Shown: positions 1 to 8,697, numbered from the stretch's first letter. The stretch is DNA of 45,456 nt from JAOUEA01 sp039933515 (GCA_039933515.1 JBDTNY010000020.1:1-45456); one strand, 5' to 3'. Numbers and translations are program-made. Notes: generated by a model not told the origin, from the sequence alone.

Positions 1-1208
1 ACGTCCTCGAGGGCCTGCTTGGCGCCCTGACCGCTGATCGACTCGGCCTCGAGCAGGCCGATCAGGTCGGCGAGGTGGCGGGGGGTGATCTTCGCGTCGC
101 GGAGCGCTCCGCCCCGTTTGTTCACGAGGCCCGCGACGTCTTGCGTGACCCAGTTCGCGGCCTTGTCGGCCGGTGAGCCAAGGGCGACGGTCTCTTCGAA
201 CAACGAGGTCGAGCCACGGTCGCCAACTAACACGCGGGCGACCTCCGGCCGCAGGCCCAGCTCGGCCTCGTATCGCGCTCGACGGGCACGCGGTAGCTCC
301 GGCAGCTCGGCGCGGATCTCGTCGATCCAGGCGAGGGAGGGCTCGAGCGGGGGGATGTCGGGCTCGGTGAAGTAGCGGTAATCGAAGGCCTCCTCCTTCG
401 AACGCATCGACTTCGTGGCGCCGGCGTCCTCATCCCAGTGCCGGGTCTCCTGGACGATCGCCTCGCCGTTGTCGAGGGCCTTGGTCTGGCGCTCGATCTC
501 GTAGTTGAGCGCGCGCTCGAGCGAGCGGATCGAGTTCATGTTCTTGATCTCGACCTTCGTGCCGAAGGCATCGGCGCCGGCCGCACGCACGCTGACGTTC
601 GCGTCGCATCGGAGGGATCCCTCCTCCATCCGGACGTCGCTCACGTCGAGCGATTCGAGGGTCGCGCGCAGCTCGCGGAGGTACGCGGCGGCCTCCTCGG
701 GCGAGCGCATGTCGGGCTCGCTCACGCACTCGACGAGCGGCGTGCCCGCGCGGTTGAAGTCGATCAGCGCGGAGTCCGCGTCGTGGATCCGGCCCGACGC
801 GCTCCCGTGCTGTGTCTTGCCCGTGTCCTCCTCCATGTGGACGCGCGTGATGCCCACGCGCTTCGTCGTGCCGTCGAGCAGCTCGACGTCGAGGTGGCCG
901 CCGACGCAGATCGGCAGGTCGAACTGGCTGATCTGGTAGTTCTTCGGCATGTCGGGGTAGAAATAGTTCTTGCGGTGGAAGAGGGAGTGCGGCGCGATCT
1001 CGGAGTCGAGCGCAAGGCCGATCTTGATGATACGGCGGATCGCCTCGGCGTTCGGCACGGGGAGCGACCCCGGGTGACCCAGGCACACGGGGCACACGTT
1101 CGTGTTGGGCTCCGCGCCGAACACGACGCGACACCCACAGAACATCTTCGTCTCGGTGTCGAGCTCGACATGGCACTCGAGCCCGATCACGGGTTCCCAC
1201 TCGGCCAT
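1..1208 (-). CDS. gatB: Asp-tRNA(Asn)/Glu-tRNA(Gln) amidotransferase subunit B (partial)
   Basis: GatB binds mischarged Glu-tRNA(Gln) or Asp-tRNA(Asn) and kinases the carboxylate, using ammonia delivered from GatA. The frame starts at an ATG and begins MAEWEPVIGLECHVELDT, the classic GatB N-terminus. It continues with the zinc-site region containing MFCGC and NVCPVCLGHPG, then NYFYPDMPKNYQISQ and ITRVHMEEDTGK. It runs open to the left edge, so the C-terminus (end of the tail/YqeY-like domain) is missing; about 402 codons are visible of a usual 470-500. A -10 box TAGGCT ends 8 nt before the ATG, suggesting a leaderless transcript of its own. It is separated from gatA and gatC by a convergent transporter gene. 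The identification is secure. Confidence 0.96.
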   Translation of the reverse strand, partial: MAEWEPVIGLECHVELDTETKMFCGCRVVFGAEPNTNVCPVCLGHPGSLPVPNAEAIRRIIKIGLALDSEIAPHSLFHRKNYFYPDMPKNYQISQFDLPICVGGHLDVELLDGTTKRVGITRVHMEEDTGKTQHGSASGRIHDADSALIDFNRAGTPLVECVSEPDMRSPEEAAAYLRELRATLESLDVSDVRMEEGSLRCDANVSVRAAGADAFGTKVEIKNMNSIRSLERALNYEIERQTKALDNGEAIVQETRHWDEDAGATKSMRSKEEAFDYRYFTEPDIPPLEPSLAWIDEIRAELPELPRARRARYEAELGLRPEVARVLVGDRGSTSLFEETVALGSPADKAANWVTQDVAGLVNKRGGALRDAKITPRHLADLIGLLEAESISGQGAKQALED

Positions 1209-1216
1209 GGCGCCCT

Positions 1217-1222
1217 AGCCTA
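1217..1222 (-). promoter_or_regulatory. -10 box of gatB
   Basis: TAGGCT on the minus strand, followed by 8 nt and then the gatB ATG. Same layout as other starts in this window; transcription would begin at or next to the start codon. I see no clear -35 box. Confidence 0.45.
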
Positions 1223-1287
1223 CCGGAGGCGGTTTCACGCGGGCGCCGGCGGCCTCGTTACTCGACCATGACAAGCACGATGGCCCG

Positions 1288-1293
1288 TAGACT
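1288..1293 (+). promoter_or_regulatory. -10 box of the DMT transporter gene
   Basis: TAGACT followed by exactly 7 nt and a GTG in the transporter frame. The same hexamer and spacing precede gatC and the Fur gene. It favours the GTG at 1301 over the upstream ATG at 1268 as the true start. Confidence 0.45.
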
Positions 1294-1300
1294 GCCGGGC

Positions 1301-2311
1301 GTGACGGGCGAGGGAGGCGGCGGACGGGGCACCACGCCGCGCATCGCCCCGAAGACAGCGAAGGTCTGGACGGTTCTGGGGGCGCTCTACTTCGTCTGGG
1401 GCACCACCTACCTCGGGATCGAAAAGGTGAACGAGTCGGCCCCCACGCTCCTGGGCGCCGCCACTCGGTTCTTGTTCGCCGGGACGGTGCTCGTCACGTT
1501 CACCTCGATCCGCACCCGCGAGCGCACGACCAGTTCCCAGTGGAGAGCCGCTGCCATCGTGGGCGTGTTCCTGCTGCTCGGCGGGAACGCCTTGGTCGCC
1601 GTCTCCGAGAACATGGGAACGCCCACCGGGATCGTCTCGCTGATCATCGCCCTGATCCCCTTGTGGCTCGCCTTCTTCGATCGCGTGATCTTCCGCAGCG
1701 CCCCACTGGGGTGGCGGGTGGTGACGGGCCTGGCAGGCGGGTTCCTGGGTGCCGTCGTCCTGATCGGATCGAACGCGTCCGCCGGGCGGGCGCCGCTCGG
1801 CGGCATGCTCGTGGCGGTGTGCGCCACCCTCTGTTGGACCGCCGGCTCGCTCTATGCGCGGACCGCGCCGCTCCCGAAAGGCCCGCTCCTCGGGAGCGGG
1901 ATGCAACAACTCGTGGGCGGCGGCGTGATCCTCGCGGTCGCGGTCCTCGCAGGCGAACTCAGCGGCTTCTCGGTCTCGCAGGTTACGACCCAGTCCTGGC
2001 TGGGACTGGTCTGGCTGATCCTCGCCGGGTCGTTCGTAGGCTTCAGCTGCTACCTGTGGCTCCTGCGGAACGTCCGCACCTCGCTCGTGTCGACCTACGC
2101 CTACGTGAACCCGATCGTGGCGGTTACGTTGGGCTGGATCGTTCTCGACGAGGCCCTGAACGTCCGGACGCTCATCGCGGCCGTGATCGTGCTCGCATCG
2201 GTCGCGCTGATCGTGTCGGCCGGGGGCCCTGCCCGCGGGCCCGGCGACGAAGTCGAGGGGTCGGTCGAGGCCGGGATCGCCGAGCCGGCCGTCACGATCG
2301 AGGACCGCTAG
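1301..2311 (+). CDS. DMT superfamily (EamA family) transporter
   Basis: Inner-membrane transporter of the drug/metabolite superfamily; substrate not predictable. The protein has about ten hydrophobic segments in two EamA halves. The first begins WTVLGALYFVWGTTYLGI, typical of YedA-like exporters; the second half carries the conserved STYAYVNPIVAVTLGW near the end. A polar tail of about 30 residues follows. The start is uncertain: the ATG at 1268 adds 11 residues, but a TAGACT box 7 nt before the GTG at 1301 fits the leaderless pattern seen elsewhere here. The stop codon overlaps the stop of convergent gatA in a shared CTAG. The gene sits divergently from gatB and splits the gat genes. Confidence 0.9.
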   Translation: MTGEGGGGRGTTPRIAPKTAKVWTVLGALYFVWGTTYLGIEKVNESAPTLLGAATRFLFAGTVLVTFTSIRTRERTTSSQWRAAAIVGVFLLLGGNALVAVSENMGTPTGIVSLIIALIPLWLAFFDRVIFRSAPLGWRVVTGLAGGFLGAVVLIGSNASAGRAPLGGMLVAVCATLCWTAGSLYARTAPLPKGPLLGSGMQQLVGGGVILAVAVLAGELSGFSVSQVTTQSWLGLVWLILAGSFVGFSCYLWLLRNVRTSLVSTYAYVNPIVAVTLGWIVLDEALNVRTLIAAVIVLASVALIVSAGGPARGPGDEVEGSVEAGIAEPAVTIEDR

Positions 2312-3777
2312 ACGCCCGCGAGGAGCGGCGGCCGCAGGTCGAACCCAAGGTCGGATTCGAGCGCCGAGGCCGCCCGGAACAGCGTGGCCTCGTCGAGCGC
2401 CGGCGCCGTCAGCTGCAGTCCGATCGGCAGGCCGGTGGCGTCGAGACCGCACGGCACGCTGATCGCGGGCACGCCGGCGAGGTTCGCGGGGATCGTGAAG
2501 ATGTCGTTCAGGTACATCGCCATCGGGTCGTCGGCCTTCTCGCCGATCCGGAACGCCGTGGTGGGCGAGGTCGGCGAGACCAGCACGTCGACGGCGGCGA
2601 AGGCCGCCGCGTAGTCCTGGATGATCAGCGTGCGGACCTTCTGTGCCTGGCCGTAGTAGGCCTCGTAGTAGCCGGCCGACAGGGCGTAGGTGCCGAGCAT
2701 GATGCGGCGCTTCACCTCGGGGCCGAAGCCCGCCCCTCGCGTGGCGAACATCATCGCGATCGAATCGTCGCCATCCACACGCAGGCCGTAGCGCACGCCG
2801 TCGTAGCGAGCCAGGTTCGACGAGGCTTCCGAAGGCGCGATCAGGTAGTAAGCGGAGAGGGCGTACTCGGCGTGCCGGAGGTCGACTTCGGAGACCTCGG
2901 CACCGAGCGCCGCCAACCGGTCAACGGCGGCACGCACGGACGCGACCACGTCGGGCTGCACGCCTTCGCCGAACGCATCGGCGATCACGCCGACCCGGAG
3001 TCCCTGGACGCCGCGCTCGATCCCCGCGAGGTACTCGCCGGGCTCGTCGGCCAGGCTGGTCGCGTCGCGGTGGTCGCGGCCGGCGATCGCGGTGAGCAGC
3101 ACCGCTGCGTCGCGCACGCTCCGCGTGAACGTGCCCACGGTGTCGAGAGACGAGGCGAACGCGATCAGTCCATACCGGCTGATCCGCCCGTAGGTGGGCT
3201 TCAGCCCCACCACGCCGGTGAGGGCGGCGGGCTGGCGGACCGAGCCACCGGTATCTGAGCCGAGTGCCCACACAGCTTCGCCGGCGGCGACCGCGGCGGC
3301 GCTGCCGCCGCTCGAACCGCCCGGCACGGTGTCGAGATCCCAGGGGTTGTGCACCGGCCCGTACGCCGAGTTCTCGTTCGAGGAGCCCATCGCGAACTCG
3401 TCGCAGTTCGTCTTCCCGATCAGCACCGACCCGGCGCCCGAGAGTCGCGTCCACGCCGTGCAGTCGTAGGGCGGCACATACGTCTCGAGGATCCTCGAAC
3501 CGCAGGTGGTGCGGATCCCGTTCGTGGTGAAGACGTCCTTCAGCGCGATCGGGATCCCCGCGACGTCGGGCTTGGGCGCGCCGGTGGCCAGGTAGATGTC
3601 GAGCTCGGCCGCGCGCTCGAGCGCGACCTGCGGGGTCTCCGTGAGGAAGGCGCCCACGCGCGCATCGACCGCCTTCAGGCGCGCGAGCGAGGACTCGGCG
3701 AGCTCCACCGCGGTGAACTCACCGGAGGCCAGGCCGGACCCGAGGTCTGTGCCGGTACGGTCGCAGAGCTCGGTCAC
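2308..3777 (-). CDS. gatA: Asp-tRNA(Asn)/Glu-tRNA(Gln) amidotransferase subunit A
   Basis: GatA hydrolyses glutamine (or asparagine) to supply ammonia for tRNA-dependent amidation with GatB and GatC. It is an amidase-signature protein of 489 residues, the usual length. The Ser-cisSer-Lys triad is visible: Lys80 in GIPIALKDVF, Ser155 in the PGGSSGGSAAA loop and the nucleophile Ser179 in GSDTGGSVR. The start is GTG, overlapping the gatC stop (GTGA), which implies translational coupling. It converges on the transporter gene at its 3' end, sharing a 4-bp CTAG. The presence of GatCAB implies a non-discriminating GluRS and/or AspRS in this organism. Confidence 0.98.
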   Translation of the reverse strand: MTELCDRTGTDLGSGLASGEFTAVELAESSLARLKAVDARVGAFLTETPQVALERAAELDIYLATGAPKPDVAGIPIALKDVFTTNGIRTTCGSRILETYVPPYDCTAWTRLSGAGSVLIGKTNCDEFAMGSSNENSAYGPVHNPWDLDTVPGGSSGGSAAAVAAGEAVWALGSDTGGSVRQPAALTGVVGLKPTYGRISRYGLIAFASSLDTVGTFTRSVRDAAVLLTAIAGRDHRDATSLADEPGEYLAGIERGVQGLRVGVIADAFGEGVQPDVVASVRAAVDRLAALGAEVSEVDLRHAEYALSAYYLIAPSEASSNLARYDGVRYGLRVDGDDSIAMMFATRGAGFGPEVKRRIMLGTYALSAGYYEAYYGQAQKVRTLIIQDYAAAFAAVDVLVSPTSPTTAFRIGEKADDPMAMYLNDIFTIPANLAGVPAISVPCGLDATGLPIGLQLTAPALDEATLFRAASALESDLGFDLRPPLLAGV

Positions 3778-4067
3778 GAACCGGTCTCCGCGATCTTCGG
3801 CACCATGAAGCGCCCGCCGGCCTGGGCGGGGGCGTTCTGCATCGCGGCGTCGTGCGTGATCGAGGGCTCGGGCACGTCGTCGCGCAGCACGTTCACCGCT
3901 GGGTTCGGCGATGCGGTGGGCGCCACGTCGTCGGCCGCCACCTCCCCCACCTTCGCCGCATGCTCCAAGATCGCACCCAGCTGGGCCTTGAGCTGTGCCC
4001 GCTCCTCCGCGGTCAGGTCGAGGCGCGCGAGCAGGGCGACGTGATCGATGTCGATCTCAACCGGCAT
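3774..4067 (-). CDS. gatC: Asp-tRNA(Asn)/Glu-tRNA(Gln) amidotransferase subunit C
   Basis: Small subunit (97 residues) that wraps GatA and GatB and stabilises the amidotransferase. The N-terminus EIDIDHVALLARLDLTAEE and the middle LGAILEHAAKVGEV are characteristic of GatC, and the C-terminal PAQAGGRFMVPKI, with its final conserved 'RFMVPKI' element, matches the family end. The ATG start lies 7 nt after a TAGACT -10 box. The stop overlaps the GTG of gatA. It heads a two-gene gatCA operon. Confidence 0.97.
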   Translation of the reverse strand: MPVEIDIDHVALLARLDLTAEERAQLKAQLGAILEHAAKVGEVAADDVAPTASPNPAVNVLRDDVPEPSITHDAAMQNAPAQAGGRFMVPKIAETGS

Positions 4068-4074
4068 GGCGGTC

Positions 4075-4080
4075 AGTCTA
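4075..4080 (-). promoter_or_regulatory. -10 box of the gatCA operon
   Basis: TAGACT on the minus strand, 7 nt before the gatC ATG; predicted leaderless start. No Shine-Dalgarno-like sequence lies in between. Confidence 0.5.
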
Positions 4081-4091
4081 ACGGTGCGCTC

Positions 4092-4397
4092 TCACCACAG
4101 GTCGGGGCGGGGCGGCACCGCCATGGACACCGGGGCGCCGTGGGTCGCTTCGAACGCGGCATCTTCGATGCCGCTGACCAGCCAGGGGACGACGAGGGCC
4201 AGGCCGAAGAGCCGCGCGAACGCCTGCTGGCCCGGCGGCCCGACTCCAAGCACCTTCTGGACACGCCGCCCGAGCTCGGGCGGCGTGGTCGTGATGTCGG
4301 CCTCAGCCGGCGCCGTCGCCATCTCGACGAGCCCGATCGACGACCACAGCCCCGACACCGCGAGGAGGCCGATCACCCACCACCCGAGCCGCGTCAA
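4092..4397 (-). CDS. Hypothetical small membrane protein
   Basis: I do not recognise this 101-residue protein. It has an N-terminal hydrophobic segment (WWVIGLLAVSGLW, residues about 6-18) and a second one near residues 65-77 (LFGLALVVPWLVSG), with a polar loop carrying GRRVQKVLGVGPPGQQAF between them. This predicts two membrane spans. The start is a TTG with no good ribosome site, so the true start may differ. It lies between ligA and gatC on the same strand, 24 bp upstream of gatC. High-GC coding bias and lack of a better frame on either strand support it as a real gene, but only moderately. Confidence 0.6.
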   Translation of the reverse strand: MTRLGWWVIGLLAVSGLWSSIGLVEMATAPAEADITTTPPELGRRVQKVLGVGPPGQQAFARLFGLALVVPWLVSGIEDAAFEATHGAPVSMAVPPRPDLW

Positions 4398-4452
4398 CGG
4401 CTGCCAGCGGGCGTGGATCGTCTAGGGGTGCCCGCTCATCGGGGCTTGAAGG

Positions 4453-6483
4453 TCATCGGCCGAGCCTACGCCTGAACTCGGCTTCGTCGATCACCTCGAC
4501 GCCCAGGGTCTCGGCCTTCGCGAGCTTGGAGCCGGGGCTCTCCCCGGCCACGACGAAGGCGGTCTTCTTCGAGACGCCGGAGGAAACGCGTGCACCGGCC
4601 GACTGCGCGAGCTCGGTGGCCTCCTCGCGCGTGAAGCCGTCGAGGCCGCCCGTGAGCACGATCGAGAGTCCCTCGAAGGGCCGTGCGCCCTCCTCCTCGG
4701 GCGCGCGCTCGTCGGCGAGGCGCACTCCGGCCGCGCGCAGCTTCTCGATCAGAGCGAGGTTCTCCTCGTCGTCGAACCACTCACGCACGGTGGCCGCGAT
4801 CTCGGGGCCGATCTCGGGCACGTCGTCGATCCGGTCCTCGCTGGCGCCCGCGATCGCATCGACCGATCCGAAGGCGCGGGCGAGCACCTGCGCGACGTGG
4901 GTCCCCACGTGGCGGATGTTGAGGCCAACGAGGAGCCGCCAGAGCGGTCGGTCCTTCGATGCCTCGATCTGGTCGAGCACGTTCGCGATCGCCTTGTCCT
5001 TGAAGCCCGGCAGCTGCCCCAGCTTGGCCGCGTCGAGCGCGTAGATGTCGGCGGGGTCCTCGATCAAGCCGGCCTCGAGCAACCGCATCACGGTCATGTA
5101 GCCGAGATGCTCGATGTCCATCGCGCCTCGCCCCGCGAAATGGAACAACCACTCGATGCCCTGCGAGGGACAGCCGCGACGGTTCGGACACCGGTAGTCG
5201 GCCTCGCCTTCGCCGCGCACCAGCGCCGTGCCGCACGAGGTGCAGGCCTCCGGCATCTTCCATCTGCGCGCGCTCTTCTTCCGCTTCGCGAGCACCGGCC
5301 CCACGATCTCGGGGATCACGTCGCCCGCGCGCCGCACGATCACGTGGTCGCCCTTGCGGACGTCCTTGCGGTGCACCTCCTGCTCGTTGTGGAGCGTGGC
5401 GTACGTCACCGTCACGCCGCCGACGACCACTGGCTCGAGCACCGCGAAGGGCGTGACCTTGCCCGTGCGCCCGGTGTGGACGTCGATCGCCTTGAGCAGG
5501 GCCGTCCGTTCCTCAGGAGGGAACTTGTAGGCGATCGCCCACCGCGGGGCGTGGCTCGTCGCCCCGAGCTCGCGCTGGAGGTCGGTCTGGTCGACCTTGA
5601 TCACCGTGCCGTCGATCTCCCAGTCGACCGAGTGACGGTTCGCCTCCCAGTTCGTCAGGAACGCCTTGACCCCGTCGATCGAATCGCGCGCCTCGGTCGT
5701 CGGCGGCACCGGCAGGCCCGCCCCCGACGCCCAGTCCAGGAACCCCAGATGCGAGTCGAACGCGACGCCGTCGGCGAACCCGAAGGAATGCACCCACAGC
5801 CGGAGCGGTCGCGACGCCGTGACCTTCGGATCCTTCTGGCGCAGGGACCCGGCCGCGGCATTCCGCGGGTTCGCGAACAGCCGCAGCTCGGCGTTGAGGA
5901 GCTGCTCGTTCAGCGCATCGAACGCCGTCACCGGGAAGTACATCTCGCCGCGCACCTCGATCACCGCCGGCGGATCTTCGAGCGCGAGCGTGCGCGGCAC
6001 CCCCAGCACGGTCCGCACGTTCGAGGTGATGTCCTCGCCGACGCGGCCGTCGCCGCGGGTGGCCGCCTTCACCAGGCGGCCACGCTCGTACGTGAGGGCG
6101 CACGCCACGCCGTCGATCTTCAGCTCGCAGGCGAATCGCGCCCCTTCGCCGATCGCGCGCTCGAGGCGCTGTGCCCAGGCGTCGAGCTCTTCGAACGAGA
6201 ACGCGTTGTCGAGCGAGAGCATCGGCGCACGGTGCGCGACCGGCGTGAACAGCGGCGCCGGGGCGCCGCCGACGGTCTGCGAGGGCGAGTCGGGTGTGGC
6301 GAACTCGGGGAAAAGGTCTTCCAGCGCGCGCAGCTCGCGCATCAGGTCGTCGTATTCAGCATCGGCGACCTCGGGGTCGTCGAGCAGATGGTAGCGATAG
6401 CGATGATGCTCGATCTCGGCGCGGAGCTCCTCCACGCGAAGCTTGGCGCGTGCGCGGGCGCGCTCGTCGCCGCCCGGGGTCAC
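4453..6483 (-). CDS. ligA: NAD-dependent DNA ligase LigA
   Basis: Seals nicks in replication and repair using NAD+ as adenylate donor. At 676 residues it has full family length. Domains in order: Ia (YHLLDDPEVADAEYDDLM), adenylation domain with the lysine nucleophile K122 in ELKIDGVA, OB fold, a Cys4 zinc finger (CTSC ... CPNRRGC, about residues 410-435), helix-hairpin-helix repeats and a C-terminal BRCT domain from about residue 595 (FEGLSIVLTGGLDGFTREE). The GTG start overlaps the stop of the upstream UPF0280 gene (GTGA), so the two are coupled. No anomalies seen. Confidence 0.98.
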   Translation of the reverse strand: MTPGGDERARARAKLRVEELRAEIEHHRYRYHLLDDPEVADAEYDDLMRELRALEDLFPEFATPDSPSQTVGGAPAPLFTPVAHRAPMLSLDNAFSFEELDAWAQRLERAIGEGARFACELKIDGVACALTYERGRLVKAATRGDGRVGEDITSNVRTVLGVPRTLALEDPPAVIEVRGEMYFPVTAFDALNEQLLNAELRLFANPRNAAAGSLRQKDPKVTASRPLRLWVHSFGFADGVAFDSHLGFLDWASGAGLPVPPTTEARDSIDGVKAFLTNWEANRHSVDWEIDGTVIKVDQTDLQRELGATSHAPRWAIAYKFPPEERTALLKAIDVHTGRTGKVTPFAVLEPVVVGGVTVTYATLHNEQEVHRKDVRKGDHVIVRRAGDVIPEIVGPVLAKRKKSARRWKMPEACTSCGTALVRGEGEADYRCPNRRGCPSQGIEWLFHFAGRGAMDIEHLGYMTVMRLLEAGLIEDPADIYALDAAKLGQLPGFKDKAIANVLDQIEASKDRPLWRLLVGLNIRHVGTHVAQVLARAFGSVDAIAGASEDRIDDVPEIGPEIAATVREWFDDEENLALIEKLRAAGVRLADERAPEEEGARPFEGLSIVLTGGLDGFTREEATELAQSAGARVSSGVSKKTAFVVAGESPGSKLAKAETLGVEVIDEAEFRRRLGR

Positions 6484-7160
6484 TCGGCGATCTCCACGCC
6501 GCCCGACACCCCGATCTTGTCGCCCACCACCACCACGGCCCCACGCACGCCCGGCACCTGCTGGAGGTAGCGGAGGGCCATGCCGAAGCCGTCGGGCTTA
6601 CCGAGCACGGCTTGGACGCCCGCGGCCGCGGCGTCGGCGAGCATGCACGACGAGGCGATCACGGCGAGTCCGTCGGGCCCGGCCCCGCCCCGCCCCCGGC
6701 CGAGCGTGGTCGACACGCCGACCGGATCGCTCGAGGGCGGCAGCACCACCGTGAGCGGGTCGCCGCCCCGGCGCTTGACCGCTAGCTTCATCCGCTTGCG
6801 CGAGCGGATGAAGTAGTCGCCGTCGCACGCGACCGTGAGCTCGTGCAGCTGGTCGGCGAGGAAGCGCCCCACCTGGTCGACCACCGCGCCGCGGAAGGTG
6901 AACATCGGCCCCACGCCTGCGGCAGCCGACGCGTCGACCATCTCGCGGACGATCTCAGGCGCGTCGGCGCCCACCCCCGCGAGCGGCCGCTTGCTCTGAC
7001 GGAACTCGGGGTACCGCAGCCCGTACGATTGGAGCTGTTCCCAGAAGCTGAGCGCGGCCGCTCGAGATTCCTCGGCGAAGTCCTCGGGCGCGGTGATGTG
7101 CAGGACGAGGTCCTGGACCTGGATCTCGAAGCTCTTGGCGCGGCGTCGGAGCAGCTTCAC
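6480..7160 (-). CDS. UPF0280 family protein (ApbE-like fold)
   Basis: 226 residues resembling the UPF0280 group, distant relatives of the flavin transferase ApbE; the biochemical role is not established. The hallmark is GVGPMFTFRGAVVDQVGRFL followed by a strand motif VACDGDYFIRSRK, where the family usually has a VENGGD-type sequence; here the motif is CDGD. The C-terminal part has IASSCMLADAAA and VVVGDKIGVSGGVEI. The start is GTG with a weak ribosome site. It is translationally coupled to ligA by a 4-bp GTGA overlap. An alternative view is a divergent ApbE-like protein of unknown activity. Confidence 0.72.
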   Translation of the reverse strand: MKLLRRRAKSFEIQVQDLVLHITAPEDFAEESRAAALSFWEQLQSYGLRYPEFRQSKRPLAGVGADAPEIVREMVDASAAAGVGPMFTFRGAVVDQVGRFLADQLHELTVACDGDYFIRSRKRMKLAVKRRGGDPLTVVLPPSSDPVGVSTTLGRGRGGAGPDGLAVIASSCMLADAAAAGVQAVLGKPDGFGMALRYLQQVPGVRGAVVVVGDKIGVSGGVEIAE

Positions 7161-7172
7161 CCGGTCATGGTA

Positions 7173-7199
7173 TCCGGCGGGGCCGGTGGGCCCGCCGGA
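7173..7199 (-). terminator. GC-rich hairpin downstream of the NTF2-like gene
   Basis: A perfect 9-bp stem (TCCGGCGGG / CCCGCCGGA) with a 9-nt loop, 12 nt after the NTF2-like stop codon and before the UPF0280 start. It has no T tract, as is common for hairpins in GC-rich actinobacteria, so it may be an attenuated or Rho-assisted terminator. Confidence 0.45.
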
Positions 7200-7211
7200 C
7201 GCGGCGGCGCC

Positions 7212-7604
7212 TCAGCCCAATATCTCGTCCATGGCAGCCTGGTCCTGGTTCATGCCCCAGAACTCGACGCAGCGGCCGTCGCGGATGTGCAGCGCCTGGA
7301 CCTGCGGGGTCCGGTAGCTCCGGCCGTCGGCCGATGTGACGGTCGCGTTCACGAGCGCGACCACGTGATCGTCGTTGCCCACGACGTCGTGGATGTCCAA
7401 CGCGGTCACGATGCCGGCCTCAGCCATCCTCGTGAACCGGTCGATCACCGCCGGCTTGCCTTCGAACTTGCCCGAGAAGCGGTTCATGCCCGGCGCGTGC
7501 CAGACGACATCGTCGTCGACGAGTTCGAGCATCGCCGGCAGGTTCCCGGCGCTGAAGGCCTCGATCGCGGTGCGGGCTGTGGCGGCGTTCGGGTGATCGG
7601 TCAC
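7212..7604 (-). CDS. NTF2-like / SnoaL-like family protein
   Basis: 130-residue cone-fold protein of the nuclear transport factor 2 superfamily (SnoaL-like). Family features: the N-terminal helix TARTAIEAFSAGNLPAMLEL, the strand VDDDVVWHAPG, the loop FSGKFEGKPAVIDRF, and the later strands YRTPQVQALHIRDGRCVEFWG. Members include isomerases, hydrolases and non-catalytic small-ligand binders, so the function is open. The GTG start has a strong AAGGAGG ribosome site 8-9 nt upstream. A possible -10 box TACGCT lies inside the mnmA stop region, giving a leadered transcript. It follows mnmA by 28 bp. Confidence 0.85.
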   Translation of the reverse strand: MTDHPNAATARTAIEAFSAGNLPAMLELVDDDVVWHAPGMNRFSGKFEGKPAVIDRFTRMAEAGIVTALDIHDVVGNDDHVVALVNATVTSADGRSYRTPQVQALHIRDGRCVEFWGMNQDQAAMDEILG

Positions 7605-7632
7605 GAGGGACTCCTCCTTGGGTCGAAGACGC

Positions 7633-8697
7633 TCAGCGTAGCGACTCGACGATGCGGCCGCCTCCGAGGACCTCGTCCCCCCGATAGATCACCGCCGACT
7701 GTCCGGGCGCCACCGCGCGCTGCGGTTCGCGGAACTCGACCCGGAACCCCTCGAGGGTCGGCTCCACGACGGCGGGGGCGGCATCCCCGCGATACCGGAT
7801 CTGGACCTCGGCCTCGAACCGGGCGACAGGCGCCCCGCCCACCCACGACGCGCGGTCGGCCACCAGCCCGCGGCGCGCGAGCATGGACGCCGGCCCCACC
7901 GTGATCCGGTTCGCGGGCGCATCGACGTCGACCACGTAGGCGGGCTCGCCCAGCGCGACGCCGAGCCCCCGGCGCTGACCCACCGTGAAGGCGAAGGTGC
8001 CGTCGTGGCCCGCGAGCACGTCGCCGGCAGTGTCGACGACCTCGCCGCCGAGATGCACCAGCGCCGGCGCCTGCGCCCGGACGAACGCGCCGGCGTCGCC
8101 GCTGGGCGCGAAGCACAACTCCTGGGAGTCGGGCTTGCTCGCAACCGGCAGCTCGAACCGCTCGGCGAGGGCCCGGGTCTCTATCTTGGGCATCGCGCCC
8201 ACCGGAAACACCGACCGCGCGAGCGCCTCCTGGCCGAGCATATGGAGCATGTAGCTCTGGTCCTTGGCACCGGCGCCGCGGTGAAGATGCCACCTGCCTG
8301 AGGCGTCGCGATCGGTGCGCACGTAGTGGCCGGTCGCCACCAGGTCCACGCCGAGCACGTCGGCGCGCCGCAGGAACGCCCCGAACTTGATCTCGCCGTT
8401 GCACCGCGCGCACGGGTTGGGCGTGCGGCCGGCCGCGTGCTCGGCCACGAAGTCGTCGATCACGGTGGCCTCGAACTCGTCGCTCATCTCGGCGATCTCG
8501 AACGGGAAGCCTGCGATCCGCGCGACGGCCTCGGCATCGCGGCGGGCCGAGGGACCGCAGCAGCCGTGCTCGACGCCGTCGAGGTGGACGAGGCGCATGT
8601 GCGATCCGATCACCTCGTACCCCTGTTCCTGCAGGAGGCAGGCGGCAACCGAGGAATCGACCCCGCCCGACATCGCGACCAGCACCGACAGGCTCAT
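7633..8697 (-). CDS. mnmA: tRNA-specific 2-thiouridylase MnmA
   Basis: Adds sulfur to the wobble uridine (s2U34) of tRNAs for Lys, Glu and Gln. At 354 residues it has family length. It has the PP-loop SGGVDSS (residues 10-16), the catalytic Cys99 in TPNPCARCN, the ATGHY motif, GAKDQSYML, and the second catalytic Cys195 in SQELCFAPSGD, so the cysteine pair is intact. The C-terminal beta-barrel has FTVGQRRGLGVA. The ATG lies 6 nt after a TAGCCT -10 box, and divergent pabBC starts 61 bp away. No cysteine desulfurase gene is adjacent in the window. Confidence 0.97.
   Translation of the reverse strand: MSLSVLVAMSGGVDSSVAACLLQEQGYEVIGSHMRLVHLDGVEHGCCGPSARRDAEAVARIAGFPFEIAEMSDEFEATVIDDFVAEHAAGRTPNPCARCNGEIKFGAFLRRADVLGVDLVATGHYVRTDRDASGRWHLHRGAGAKDQSYMLHMLGQEALARSVFPVGAMPKIETRALAERFELPVASKPDSQELCFAPSGDAGAFVRAQAPALVHLGGEVVDTAGDVLAGHDGTFAFTVGQRRGLGVALGEPAYVVDVDAPANRITVGPASMLARRGLVADRASWVGGAPVARFEAEVQIRYRGDAAPAVVEPTLEGFRVEFREPQRAVAPGQSAVIYRGDEVLGGGRIVESLR

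Noticed and set aside
7161..7211. Riboswitch or leader element in the short gap after the NTF2-like gene
   Set aside because: The gap is only 51 bp and is explained by the single GC-rich hairpin, with no further structure.
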